Assembly: GCA_963995525.1 (NCBI GenBank) | Contig: OZ023209.1 | Coordinates: forward strand, 68,293,347-68,357,346 | From: Escarpia spicata | Lineage: Eukaryota; Annelida; Polychaeta; Sabellida; Siboglinidae | Direction of reading: 5' to 3' | DNA: 64,000 bases | Shown: positions 22,324 through 34,500 of the stretch, piece by piece | Layout: every line of letters begins with the position of its first letter | Numbering within the stretch: the stretch's first letter is position 1 | Made by a program: the position numbers and the translations under genes | The notes under the pieces: model-generated | Told to the model about the DNA's origin: nothing | Seen by the model: only the letters and a program-made list of their open reading frames with translations | Databases searched by the model: none

Positions 22324-25300
22324 GACCCAGCTCGTTAACCTCGTCAGGTAGTCGGTCTAGGAGAAGGACAACACTGACTATAAACCCGGGCAGGCCCAGC
22401 TCGTTAACATTGGCAGGCAATCGGCCTAGGAGAAGGACACCTCCGATCTCAAACCACCTGCTATCTCACAGGTTGATGGTACATTGGTGCTAGAGGCTAG
22501 ACCCACCGCTCATAACTGTGGCTGGCGGCAGGAATGGCAACCGGCTATGAAAACCTAAGCCAAACCCCTAAATATGGATGGATTAAATAGGGTGAACACC
22601 CGTGCTAGGGCGTACCCTGTAAGCGACGCGCGAGACCCCCGCCCGAGCTCAGCGACCAATGGACAAGGGCTACCGTCTGAAGGACGAAGGCGTCTAAAGA
22701 AGTTAGTCCAAACAGGAGGGAGAATGGGGAAGATTAAACACGCAACATTGAATGTTGGGAGCATGACAGGAAGAAGTGGAGAAGTAGTACAATTGATATT
22801 AAAGAAGAACCTTCAAGTATTGTGCGTACAGGAGACAAAATGGAAGGGGAGCAAAGTAAGGGAGATCGGTGCCGGATACAAACTGTACTACCATGGAGAA
22901 GATGGGACAAAGAATGGAGTAAGAATTGTACTAAGTGAAGATCTGAAAGACAGAGTACTAGCAGTGGAGCGACCGTGCGATAGAGTGATGAGTGAAACTA
23001 CAGATCGAAGGAGAAGTGTGGAATGTTATCAGTTGCTGTGCACCACAAACTGGATGCACAGAAGAGGAAATGGAAGAATTCTGGGAGAACATAGATGGTG
23101 ATATGCAAGCTGTAACAAGTTGCGAGAGAATGGTGGTGGCAGGAGACCTAAATGGACATGTGAGAAGAGATCGGACAAGATATAATGACGCACACGGAGG
23201 ACACGGAATAGGGGTCGCAAACGAGGAAAGCATAAAGATACTAGACTTTGCAACAGCATACCAGCTGAGGATACTGAATACAGTCTACAAGAAGAGAAGG
23301 AATCATCTTGTAACCTATAACAGCGGGGAACGAGAAACCCAAATTGACTACATCATTGTGAGTAAAGAGCATGCCTAAGGAATCAAAGAACTGTAAAGTA
23401 CTACCCTCAGAGGCCACTACCACACAACACAGAGTACTAGTTTCTTAACTGGAGGTGAGGAAAACAAGACAGAGGATAACAGTGGGAAGGAAACAGATCG
23501 GATGGTGGAAGTTAAAGAGGAAGAAGTGAGAGAGAACTTCAGGACAAATATAGGGGAGAGACAATCAGATAAAGATGAAGTAACAACGGAGAACGTGGAA
23601 GAATGGTGGAAAGAAACTGCGGAGCAGATCAGGAAGTGTGGGGAGGAAGTGTGTGGGAGGTCAACGGGGAAGATGAAGCCCGGAGTAGAAAGCTGGTGGT
23701 GGAATGTTGACACTGAGAATGCAGTTAAGGAAAAGAAAGACAGACTGAAGAAATGGAAACGAATAGGAGCAGAGAAAGACAGGGCAGAGTACAAGAGAGC
23801 GAAAGCGACGGCTATGAAGGTGGTGGCAGAGTGAGGGAAGAAGCAGTAGAGAGATTGTACAACCTAGAAACTAGTGATGGCGAGAAGGACATCTATAGAA
23901 TAGCAGCATCTAGGAACCGTGCAGGAAAGGACATATGCCAGATACGTACAGTCAAAGGTGCAATGGGAGAAGTATTGATCAAAGAGAGATGGGGGCCAAA
24001 ACTTTAACTGGCTGATGAACGAGGAAAACCCAAGAGTAGAAACCGAGGAGAGGGATGAGGATCAGGGTATCAGTGACGAAGAAACAGAGAAAGCACTCAG
24101 AGGGATGAAAAGTGGGAAGATTGTAGGAGCAGATGAAATACCAGCTGAAGCTTGGAAACGTACGGGCAACTTTGGAGTAAAGCTACTATGCAGACTATTC
24201 AACTGTGTCATGACTTCAGAACACATGCCATCGGTTTGGTGACAGAGTGTACTGGTCCCAATCTTCAAGGGGAAAGGTGACATTGAGGAGTGTAAGAACT
24301 ACCGAGGAATTAGACTGATGACGCACACCTTTAAGATATGGGAGAGAGTCGTAGACAAGAGGATGAGAGAATGCACAGACATACATGAAAGTCAGTTGGG
24401 TTTATGCCAGGCAGGAGTACCACAGATGCGCTTTTCATTCTCAAACAAACAATAGAGAAACACAGGGAGGGACAGAAGGACATCAGATTGGTATTTATCG
24501 ACTTGGAGAAAGCATACGATCGGGTACCAAGGGAGGCGAGAGAAAGGAATGTACCGGAAAAGTACATCAGACTGATACAGGATATGTACCGGGGTGTGAG
24601 ACATATAGGCTGGTGAAAGCAGCAACTTTGGCGTAGAGGTTGGGTTGCACCAAGGATCTACATTGAGTGCATACCTGTTCCTAATATTGATGGACGTCTT
24701 GACGGAGAAGGAGAGAAAATATGCACCAATGATGTTCGCAGACGACATTGTGCTGTGTTGAGGAAAGGAGGTAGACATGACAGAGTACCTGGAGACGTAG
24801 AGGAATGAGGGTTAGTCAAACGAAAACCCAATTCATGGACTTCTGGTTCGAACGGGATGATGAGATAGACAGACCAACTGTAGATATACTGGAAGACGAG
24901 CTGGAAAAAGTGATACACTTCAAATATCTAAGGTCAGTCGTGTACGAGCAAGGAGGCATGGAAATGGAGATCAAACAGAGACTGGGTGCAGCTTGGAGAA
25001 ATTTGAAGAAATGCAGTGGAGTGTTGTGCGACAGGAGGATGCCAGTGAAGTTGAAGGGAAGATCTATAAAACAGTAGTCAGGCCAGCAATGCAGTACGGG
25101 GCAGAGACCTAGGGAACAACGAAAGGACAAGACACAAGGATAGAAACGAATGAGATGAGGATGCTGAGGTGGATGTGTGGAGTATCAAAGAAAGATAAGA
25201 TCCAAAACGAGTATATTAAAGGAACAACGAGAGTGACACAAGCATCCAAACAGATAACAGAGAAACGACTTAAATGGTATGGCCATGTGATGAGAAGGAA

Positions 25301-25525
25301 AGAGAAGCACATAGTGAGAAGAGTGCTAAATGCAGAGATACCAGGATGAAGAAGGAGAGGACGACCGAAGACCAGATGGAAAGACATGTGCAGAAGAGAC
25401 ATGGAAATCGTGGGTCTGAGTGCAGATGTGGTGATGGACAGGGCGACATGGAGAAAGTAAATTACCAGCCATACCGACGACCCCCAGATGACGAGAAAAG
25501 TCAAAGAAAAAGAAGAAGAAGGTCC
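22324..25525 (+). mobile_element. RTE-like LINE, nearly full length but frameshifted
   Basis: The 5' leader has two 69-bp tandem units (22326 and 22395, CCCAGCTCGTTAAC). From 22574 the endonuclease domain follows: ATLNVGSMTGRSGEVVQ, LQVLCVQETKWKG (catalytic Glu), then in the next frame WNVISCCAPQTG, VVAGDLNGHVRRD (GDxN), RETQIDYIIVS. The RT follows from about 24020: [66 protein letters not shown], then FADDIVLC near 24735 with the FADD box intact. C-terminal part: MQYGAETWGTT, MLRWMCGVSKKDKI, LKWYGHVMRRKE, RRRGRPKTRWKDM. It ends in an (AAAG/AAG)n tail near 25500-25525. At least four frameshifts or stops, for example TGA after 'SEHMPSVW' at 24240. Clade inferred from motif style and tail. Confidence 0.85.
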
Positions 25526-27690
25526 TTTGAATTGCCATTGTTGTCTCTTTCTGCATGCTGCATATCGAGATCTTGACAAATAACAACGGCTCGGAAGAAA
25601 CAACGTCCATCTGCGTTGGTTGCGATACACCTAAAACCACTCTGTCTGCTCCTTGTGGATGGGCATGGATCATTGGACTGTTGCTCGTTCGTGGACAGGC
25701 TTTGGTTGTTCGACTGTTGCTCGCATGTAGACGGGCTTGGGTCATTGGACTGTTGTTGCTCAATCGCGGACAGGCTAGGCTTGTTAGACTGTTGATCGCT
25801 CCTGGATGTTGTGATATGCCTGAAACTATTCTGCCTGGTGCTTGTGGGTGAGCTCAGCTCATTGAGCTGTGGATTGTTGCTCGCCCGTGGACAGGCTTCC
25901 GTTATTGGACAGTTGCTTGCTTGTGGACGGACATGGATCAGTAGATTGTTACTCGCTCGTGGACAGGCTTCGGTTGTTGGACAGTTGCTTGCTTGTGGAC
26001 GGACATGGATCACTGGATTGTTGCTCGCTCGTGGACAGGCTTCGGTTGTTGGATTGTTGCTCGCTCGCGGACGTGTTTGTTGTATTTGACGAGTTGTCAT
26101 TCTGCTTAGTGACATCTCTTGTAGAATTCGATAGAACACCTACACCATTTTCCGAGTATGGTGAATATCCGCGGCGAAATCTGCATCAGTCCATATGTTC
26201 CGATCACAAGGCCAAATGCCTGTGCACTTGAAACCAGTGGCAGCAGAGCGTACGTATGCCCTTCCGAAGAGATGGCAGACTGAGGAGATGGTGACTGTAG
26301 TTTTTTCGGTCCTCAGCCAACTGTTACATTCCTCATTGTAATAGGTCATCAGAGGTTTATAGAAAACCCGATCAAGGAGATGGAGACGGTGCGTTGTGTG
26401 TGGAGGAAGATATAATATGACGACTCCATGGTTCTGGGCGTATTGGATTGCTTCAGTAATTTTCGTGTGTGACGAATGGCCGTCAAGAATCAACAGAACA
26501 TTGGTTGTCTTTGGTGCTGCCAACATGATATACAAAGTGCTTCAGTCAGACGACGAAGAGTTCCTTGTTCATCCAGCCTGATTCATTATTCGCTATGACG
26601 CTCCCATGTGTGGCCCCTTCCTTCAGTAATTTTATCATGCGTTTACGCCTGAATATTATCATTGGTGGAACATAGTTTCCCCCTGCACTCATGCTACACA
26701 CCACTGTTGTAGTAAAGCCTCTCTCACCACTAGTAAGAGATCCGATTTATGTTTATCCTCTTTTTCCAAGCACCCGGCCCGTCAACAAGGCTTCTGCACA
26801 ATTGTTATACCCGATTCATCCATGTTAAAAAAAATTGTAGTATCGAATCCGCACGTGTCAACCAACGTTTCTAGTTTATTGTAGAACTCGTACACACTCT
26901 CACGATTGAACCCTTTGGCTCTCGTAATAGAAGTTGCCTCGGCTTGACGGAGGGAGAGTTCGGGGTGTCTCCTCTAAAATCACGCTACCAATGTCTGCTA
27001 GCTGCTTGTTTTTCAGTTTTGAAACAATGTCTTATCACATTCGCTTCAGCCAACTGATATGCTATATCCATCAAAGCTTTCCTGTTCATACCAATCAGCA
27101 TATTCTCCAGTTCTAAAACATGCCCCACTAACATTTTCTGGCGGCAGAGTGCAAGGGCGACTGTCATGTTTTTCATTCCATGATATATGAACTATGTTGT
27201 ATTCACTGACATTGCAGTCCATACTATTTTATGTCAGTGGCACATGTCTCATTGTTATTATTGAACCACCCTCTAGTGACCATTGACCAGACTCTGACCA
27301 ATTAGATTATAGTGTATGCCATCTTGTTTGTGGAAGTGACCACGTGTTTCTCGGTTGTTCTGCAAGTATTAAATGTTTCTCTAATTATACTCACTATTTT
27401 GTGATATTCACTAGCATATAAGTACACAAACGCGACCAAAATACTGTCTGGGACCATTAGCGATTTTGTTTTTGTTGTTTAGGAGCCATTTCAGCGCAGC
27501 ATCTTCGGAATCCCATATAGGTCCTGCTAGTTGCGTTGAGGCCGGCGTCTCCATTTCTGAATGACATCACCGCTCTATCCAGTTCCTCATGCCCCTCATG
27601 CATGTTATATAGACCTCCTGCGACACTCTGTTGTAATCGTGTACAATCTACTCTGTAGCAGGCTTTGCATAACGCCTTCAAAGATGGTTA
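25526..27690 (-). pseudogene. Pogo/Tigger-like DDE transposase, degraded, continuing into an OTU-like motif
   Basis: Read right to left. About 27640-27500: EELDRAVMSFRNGDAGLNAT with a following SRTYG-like turn, the psq-type helix-turn-helix. 27176-26985: MNRKALMDIAYQLAEAN, the CENP-B-like DNA-binding part. About 26850-26800: IFFNMDESGITIVQKP, holding the first catalytic Asp (N-x-D-E). 26690-26580: YVPPMIIFRRKRM. 26535-26140: LLILDGHSSHT (second Asp), VVILYLPPHTTHRLHLLD, then GFKCTGIWPCDRN. One TAG stop follows (26140-26142) and the same frame continues for 212 codons: degenerate repeats of ACPRASNNP/VRPQASNCP, then FRCIATNADGRCFFRAVVI, which resembles the DG-x-C-x-F-R-A box of OTU cysteine proteases. 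The LINE at 22324-25525 truncates the frame. Stops and a frameshift near 26540 make it inactive. Confidence 0.75.
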
Positions 27691-27699
27691 AGTATTACA

Positions 27700-28340
27700 A
27701 CGAGGTGGATACAAATATATGTTCATCACCTTTTGTGCGTATCTGAGCTGGCCGCCATTTTTCGCCCTGGGTATAGATGGTATGTTGTGTGAAGCATCCG
27801 CCGGGCGTCACTGCAATATAATTACTATATACAGGACGCAGAACGGACGGCGGTCTAACTTATGTACAGTTCAAATATCGGTGTACTTCCCCTATATGTA
27901 CTCATGTACATATGTTTCCCTAAGTGCATCAGTTTACATTTGTCCAGGTGAAATCTTAATAACCATTGCTTAAACCATAATACAAGTTTATATTTAAATT
28001 CAGGAGCGCGGGAACAAAATTTATATGGGGGAACCAGAGCTTCAGCATCGTTGAACATTTTTCACCGCCGCGCCACCACACCTTTCACACTCACAGTCGA
28101 CAAAAATACATATTAATCGTCTCATCAAATTTACATCCACCAAATGTTGACGCTCGTCACAAAAACAAACATTCACGTTCACATTTAATGGGGGGCAGAA
28201 CAATATGTCTGCCCCCCCCCCCCGCCCCCGGAGAAATTCCAGGGCTCCCCCTGTTCCCGGGCCTATGTATAAATCTCCCTGTAATACGTCCATGCCTTGA
28301 TTTTGGAATTATTGAATTATCTGGGTACTTTTAATGTAGA
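27700..28340. other. Unassigned DNA upstream of gene 2, with a poly-C tract
   Basis: Contains a C-run at 28208-28221 opposite a nearby GGGGGGCAG, and a GGGAACA...TGTTCCC pair at 28010 and 28250, possibly the ends of a small element. No gene supported. Confidence 0.35.
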
Positions 28341-28369
28341 ACACATGAAATAGATGGCGACACTATTTG

Positions 28370-28519
28370 GCCTGCGAGTGTTTTTGCCACCTTGTTACAG
28401 TAGATGGCGCAGCGGTCGCATGAAGCCGACACGAGATTCCACGAGATCGTCGTTTCCTTCGCTACAGCTGTCAACGTTTGCGCTATCTAGGGATCGGCGA
28501 AATTATAGACCGCCTACAA
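28370..28519 (+). promoter_or_regulatory. Probable 5' UTR / promoter-proximal region of gene 2
   Basis: GC-richer than its surroundings, with CpG-containing stretches (GCGCAGCGGTCGCATG, CGACACGAGATTC, GAGATCGTCG) directly upstream of the inferred start codon at 28520. No TATA box is evident. Inferred only from position and composition. Confidence 0.35.
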
Positions 28520-28577
28520 ATGTCGAGAATGTCATCCACGTTTGGCAAACTGTCAAAATCGAGCAAGAGTTTTGGAG
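28520..28577 (+). CDS. Gene 2 exon 1 (start codon)
   Basis: ATGTCGAGAATGTCATCC starts a frame of 19 codons plus one base, ending at donor TTTTGGAG|GTACGTTAAC, a strong match. The leftover G joins GC of the next exon to make Gly. I chose this start because frame, phase and Ser/Lys-rich composition all fit exon 2; no upstream in-frame exon is needed. Confidence 0.65.
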
Positions 28578-31500
28578 GTACGTTAACTTCTGCAAAGAAT
28601 GCGCCGGCATCGTGAGTTAACGAAAAACCGGCGTTGCATTTTGTTGATGATGTTGCCATGTTGAATCGTTGGTGACACTCTGCCTAAACACGCACCGCAT
28701 ATCCCGCCCCCCATCCGGCATTCGAATCGTGCGGGTGTGTTTACTAACCCGCAAACGTTACCGTACGCATACAAAACTTTGTAGGTGAGCAGTAACATTG
28801 TTGTAATTATGAATCGTTGATTGTCCGTGGCCTTCCACAAGAAGAAGGATAAATACAAACAATAATAAAATAATTAAAACAACAATGTCAATGAGTCATC
28901 GACACTAACAGCTATTGTCAGTATTTATTGAGTATTGTGGAAATAAAAATGTAAATATTGTTATCATTAACAGTTATGACTCAGGCTATTGTGGGCTGTG
29001 GCTTGTGCAAATACAAATTCACCTGCTTAGACTGGTGTGTACGAGCTCACCCGGGGTCACCCCTTTATTAATAATAGGATTCATTAATAATAATCATAAA
29101 TAAATCTTTAGCGCCAATATATTAAGAGAATTCTAGCTCAGTGGGGTAAAAGATTAACCATTCTCGTAGTCATGTGCTAGGCAAAAGTCGTCAACAAATG
29201 TCTGGATGTGCTAGGAAGCTAGGGAGGATAGGCGATATTAAAAAGATAGGTTTTCAGGTTATGACAAAATATAACAATATTCTCTGCTGATTTAACACTG
29301 ACGGGAAGCAAATTTCATGTAGTCGGTGCGGCAACTAAAAATGCTCGAGTTCCACCATTTGTCTTAACTCTGGAAGCAGGTAGTAACTTTGAACTAGATG
29401 ACCGAAGTTGTCTGTGCTGTCTTGCTTGGGTGAGCATTGAGTGTAAATATTGTTTAGATGAAAGGGCTTGGTATGTGATTGTACAGATCTTAAACATAAT
29501 GCGATATTGCACGGGGAGCCAATGCAGTGATTTTAGAAGTGGCACTGAGTGGGAGAATCGAGGAGATTGTGTAACTACTCTTGCCAAACAATTCTGGACA
29601 TGTTTAAGTTTTGAAATATCTTTAATTAATAGCAATATTATGAAGTAGGGAATTGCAATAATCAAGTCTGCTGCTAACAAGAGCTGTTGCGATAGTCTTA
29701 GCGACAGAATATATCGGCAAATGCAGCAAAGATCACGGATATGCTAAAAACAGCAATGACATGTTTGGGATATATGTTGTCTAACATTTAAGTCGTGATC
29801 AAAGGTCAGTCCTAGATTTCATACAGAGGCTGCTAGTGTGATAGTTTGACTCAGGATGCATGTTGGGAAAAGACATCAAGTTTATCATGCTGCAATGGAG
29901 TACCAATGATGAGAAATTCAGTATTGTCTGCATTTAACTTTAATTTGCTGTCAGTCATCCATAAGAAAACATCTTGGGGACAGTCATTGAGTTGGTTTTG
30001 GGAGTGACTTGTATGTGGCGTAGCCAAAGCAATGTTGATCTGTGTCATCAGCGTAAAGGTGATGATCCAAGTTATGACTTTGGATTACAGAGCTGAGTGG
30101 CGTAGTGTAAAGAGTGAAAAGCAAAGGTCCAAGAACAGAACTCTGGGGAATGCCACATGAAGTGGGGAGTGTAGCCGAAAAGCTAAATGTTCTCTATCTT
30201 TATAGTTTGATGTCTATCGGTTAGGTACGAAGAAAACCAGCTCAGAGCTGTGCCAGATATAACATACCACATTGATAAACTTTTGATAAGACTGTTGTTG
30301 TATCAAAGGCGGCAGATAAATCAAGCAAGGTAAGTGCAGTACTTTGCCTTTATCAATAAACCGAGTACTTACTTACTACTTATCCTCTTCCATGCCATGT
30401 AGCACATAAGGCTCATACAATCTCTCGCCATTCCTCTCTGTCTTGGGCTCTCCTTGCTGCTGTGCCCCAGGTCAGCCCATCTGTCTTGGGATCTCCTTGC
30501 TGCTGTGCCCCAGGTCAGCGCAGCAGTCTTGGGCTCTCCTTGCTGCAGTGCCCCAGGTCAGCCCAGCAGTCTTGGGCTCTCCTTGCTGCTGTGCCCCAGG
30601 TCAGCCCGTCTGTCTTGGGCTCTCCTTGCTGCTGTGCTCCAGGTCAGCCCGTCTGTCTTAGGCTCTCCTTGCTGCTGTGCCCCAGGTCAGCCTAAGTGTC
30701 TTGGGCTCTCCTTGCTGCTGTGTCCCAGGTCAGCCCGTCTGTTTTGGGTTCTCCTTGCTGCTGTGCCCCAGGTCAGCCCAGCAGTCTTCAGTTCTTCCAT
30801 TGTTCATCGCTAAGTTGTTTTTGATCTGCCTCTCCCTGTTTCCTTCTGGCATCTGGTCAGTGCTATTTTGCAGACATGTCGCTGTTCATCTAGATTCCTA
30901 CATCCTACGAAGTCATGTCCACCTTCTCTTTTTCAGGGTGGGCAGATACATGTTGTTGATTTGTTACTTGGTGGAGTCTGGTGTTGGAAATGGTCCCGGA
31001 CGGGTACCGTTTCATTAGTTTCCTTAGGCAGGTGTTGTTGAAGCTGGATAGTCTATTGGTGTCTGGCTGTGTCATGCGCCAGCACCCTGAGCCACAGAAC
31101 AGTACAAAGAAGACATTCTGAGTTTTGGTATTCAGGAATACTGAGGATCTCCATCTAGATCTACTCAGCTCGAATATTATATATTCTCCTCCATCGTTAA
31201 TTCTGAACTAACAATGGAGGAGAATATATAATATTTGAGATGTAGTAGTAGAGTGCAGGGCTTCGAGTAGATTGCAGGGCTATGAGTAGAGTGCAGGGCC
31301 TTGAGTATAGTGCAGGGCTACCATACAGCGCAGGGCCTTGCTTAGAGTGCAGGAGCTTGAGTAGATTGCAGGGCTATGAGTAGAGTGCAGAGCCTTGAGT
31401 ATAGTGCAGGGGCTCGAGTAGAGTGCAGGGGCTCGAGTAGAGTGCAGAGCCTTGAGTAGAGTGCAGTGCTTTACACACATTGTGCAAACAGAAGATTGCT

Positions 31501-34500
31501 CTGTGACGATGCGTCAACATGCATCATTGATGTAATCAAATCTCTTGGAGGTCTGCCAACTGTGGAGCCAGTGGCAGAATTACAATGATGAATTACAAAA
31601 ATGTTGTGCAACTAGTCTGATCAAGTTGTGTATCGAATAGTTTTTAAAAAGACTACAGAATCGTTAAATAAAACTGAATAAGGTGTATTTTGTATACTTG
31701 TAGTATCAGTTCTAATTGCGTTTTGTCTGCCATGAAGCTGGTGAACATAGCTGTGTTAGTTCACACACTGTACTATTGGGAACATTAAAATAGTGGATGA
31801 TTGTTTTGTGACTAAAACACACTAACCCAAAACTGGAGAGGTTGTGGACAATCTACTTTTATATTTAATCCCATTGAACTGTTATCGCATAATTTATTCA
31901 TTCTTGTGTATATAAATTATAATACTAGTTTGCATCCAACTAAGACATGAATTAATAAGTTGTAATTTATATTTTTTACAGGATACAGATTATTAGAACA
32001 CTTTTTTGCATGGTGAATAATAATTTTTTATTCGCAGGCACATACTTGACTGATGTGCCAAAGACCAGCACAAAGACTCGGTCATTCAGCAACAGCCTTC
32101 GAAAGAGCACGGGAAACATATCTGATTTCACCGGAACAAACATGAATGGGTATGCATCAGCAGTAGACATACCGGTAGTCTTCCTCATGACGCCCTTGAT
32201 AAAGGCTGATGTGAGTTCTTGTTCTGCTGCAACGACCTAGCTGTTTTCCTTTTCTACGTCTCCCTCTCACCAGCCTTCTCCCTATTGCCAGCCTTCTCCC
32301 TGTTGCCAGACTTCTCCCTGTCCCCAACCTTCTCCCTATCCTCAGCTTTCTCCCTATCCCCACCCTTCTCCCTATCCCCAGCCTTCTCCCTGTCTACAGC
32401 ACTCTCCCTATCCCCACCCTTCTCCCTATCACCAGCCTTCTCACTATCCCCATTCTTCTTCATATCACCAACCTTCCCCCTATTCCCAGCCTTCTCCCTG
32501 TCACTAGCCTTCTCACTATCCCCATTCTTCTTCATATCCCCGGCTTTCTCCCTATCGACGGCCTTCTCCCTGTCAACTGCCTTCTCCCTATCCCAGCCTT
32601 CTCCCTATCCCCACCCTTCTCCCTATTGTCAGCCTTCTCCCTATCCCCACCCTTCTCCCTATCCCCACCCTTCTTCCTCCACTTTCATCCTCCTGCGTAG
32701 TTGTAAGAGTTTACATAGAACATGTGGCAGCAGTGGTGGTCTGGAACCGTCAGTGGCGGTCTGGAACCGTCAGTGGCGGTCTGGAACCGTCAGTGGCGGC
32801 CTGGGACCGTCAGTGGCGGCCTGGGACTGTCAGTGGCGGCCTGGAACCGTCAGTGGCGGCCTGCAACCGTCAGTGGCGGCCTGCAACCGTCAGTGGCTGT
32901 CTGGAACCGTCAGTGGCTGTCTGGAACCGTCAGTGGCTGTCTGGAACCGTCAGGGTCACTGTGACAATGTTGAATGTTGGGTTGAGCCAACACAAGGTTT
33001 CAGACTGGTATATGTACTGTGTACTTCATAATAAAATTAATGTAAAGCAAAATTATTGAATATTTATATGCATTTAATAAGCCACATAATAATTATTTCC
33101 ATGGAATAAGTTAGGGTTATAACCCTAACTGAGCCACATAATAACTATTCCTGCATGTTCATCATTGTGCAGGAAGTCTATGCGGAACTCTCAGTGTCTC
33201 GACAAGATCGAGTCGGAATACATCAAGAACCTGCAGCAACAAGTCTACTTCCTTGAGCTGGAGGCCAACTTCCTGTATCCTTCCACTTGTTGTATGACAA
33301 TGTAGGTCAGGTCAACTTCCTGTATCCTTCCACTTGTTGTAGGACAATGTAGGTCAGTATTAAAGACTGAAAGTCAGACATTCTCAATCCACATTGCTCG
33401 ATCAACAGGGTAATACTCTTTAGTCTTTGTATCATATTTTTTTGGATAAGCTTTGCTATATCATTTGATATTAATATTTTCTTTGATGTGTATGACTTTG
33501 CATGTTTATCACTAATATTTTGATCATAATTATTGTGTATCTGGCAGGCCACTGGTGGTGGTGTGAGCAGGTAGTTGGCAATGGTCCACTCCTGAGCATT
33601 GGTGTATTGTACTGTATCGGCCATATGTTTTGGGACAACCGGTATAATTAATTATTTGTTAGTATCAGTACGAGTAGCCATTTGTTAGTACCAGTACCGG
33701 TAGCCATTTGTTAGTACCAGTACCGGTAGCCATTTGCTAGTACCAGTAACGGTAGCCATTTGTTAGTACCAGTACCGGTAGCCATTTGTTAGTACCAGTA
33801 CCGGTAGCCATTTGCTAGTACCAGTAACGGTAGCCATTTGTTAGTACCAGTACCGGTAGCCATTCATTTCCTCTACTCAATTATTTCTACATATCTAACA
33901 TGCGAGAAGTGGCATTTCTCCTGGTTTGAATGCAGCTGCCTATGGAAATATATACAGAAACATATATGGAAATGCCTGTGGCCAGTTTCCTTAAGCAGTC
34001 AACTATACAAAGGAACCAATGAGGACGTTTAATGAAGGTTCAATAACTTGGAACAATGATCAAAAACTTGAATAGTTTTGCAAACAAACATGGACTGATT
34101 GTGTGGATTGAGAACCTATGTATCTGAATACGTATGGCCGATATAAGGTTGTGACATGTCTGACTGTATAGCCTTAACACTCACCAGGCGAGAACAGGCA
34201 CGCAAGACAAGTGAGATGCAACCTCAGTTGACCTCGGAGGCGGAGCGAATGCTCATGAAACTGAGGGTAAGGCTACAAAACACTGGTACATTTGAATAAC
34301 ACCACTTCATATAGATGGACTTGGACAGGTACTGCAGCTAAGTAAGTTAACATTTTATTAAAGGAACATAGTCTGTTCGTTTTTATTTAAAAATACTGTT
34401 ATATAGTTTAAATGGTATCTATTATAATGTACTGACAGGCCAAATATGTGTTAACGACGCAAAACCAACTTTAAAATTTAACCGTTGCATGTTTATAAGA

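Noticed and set aside
28354..28620. An 88-residue frame starting ATGGCGACACTATTTGG
   Set aside because: A different frame in the same place provides the gene 2 start exon with a strong donor and matching phase; this frame reads through that donor.
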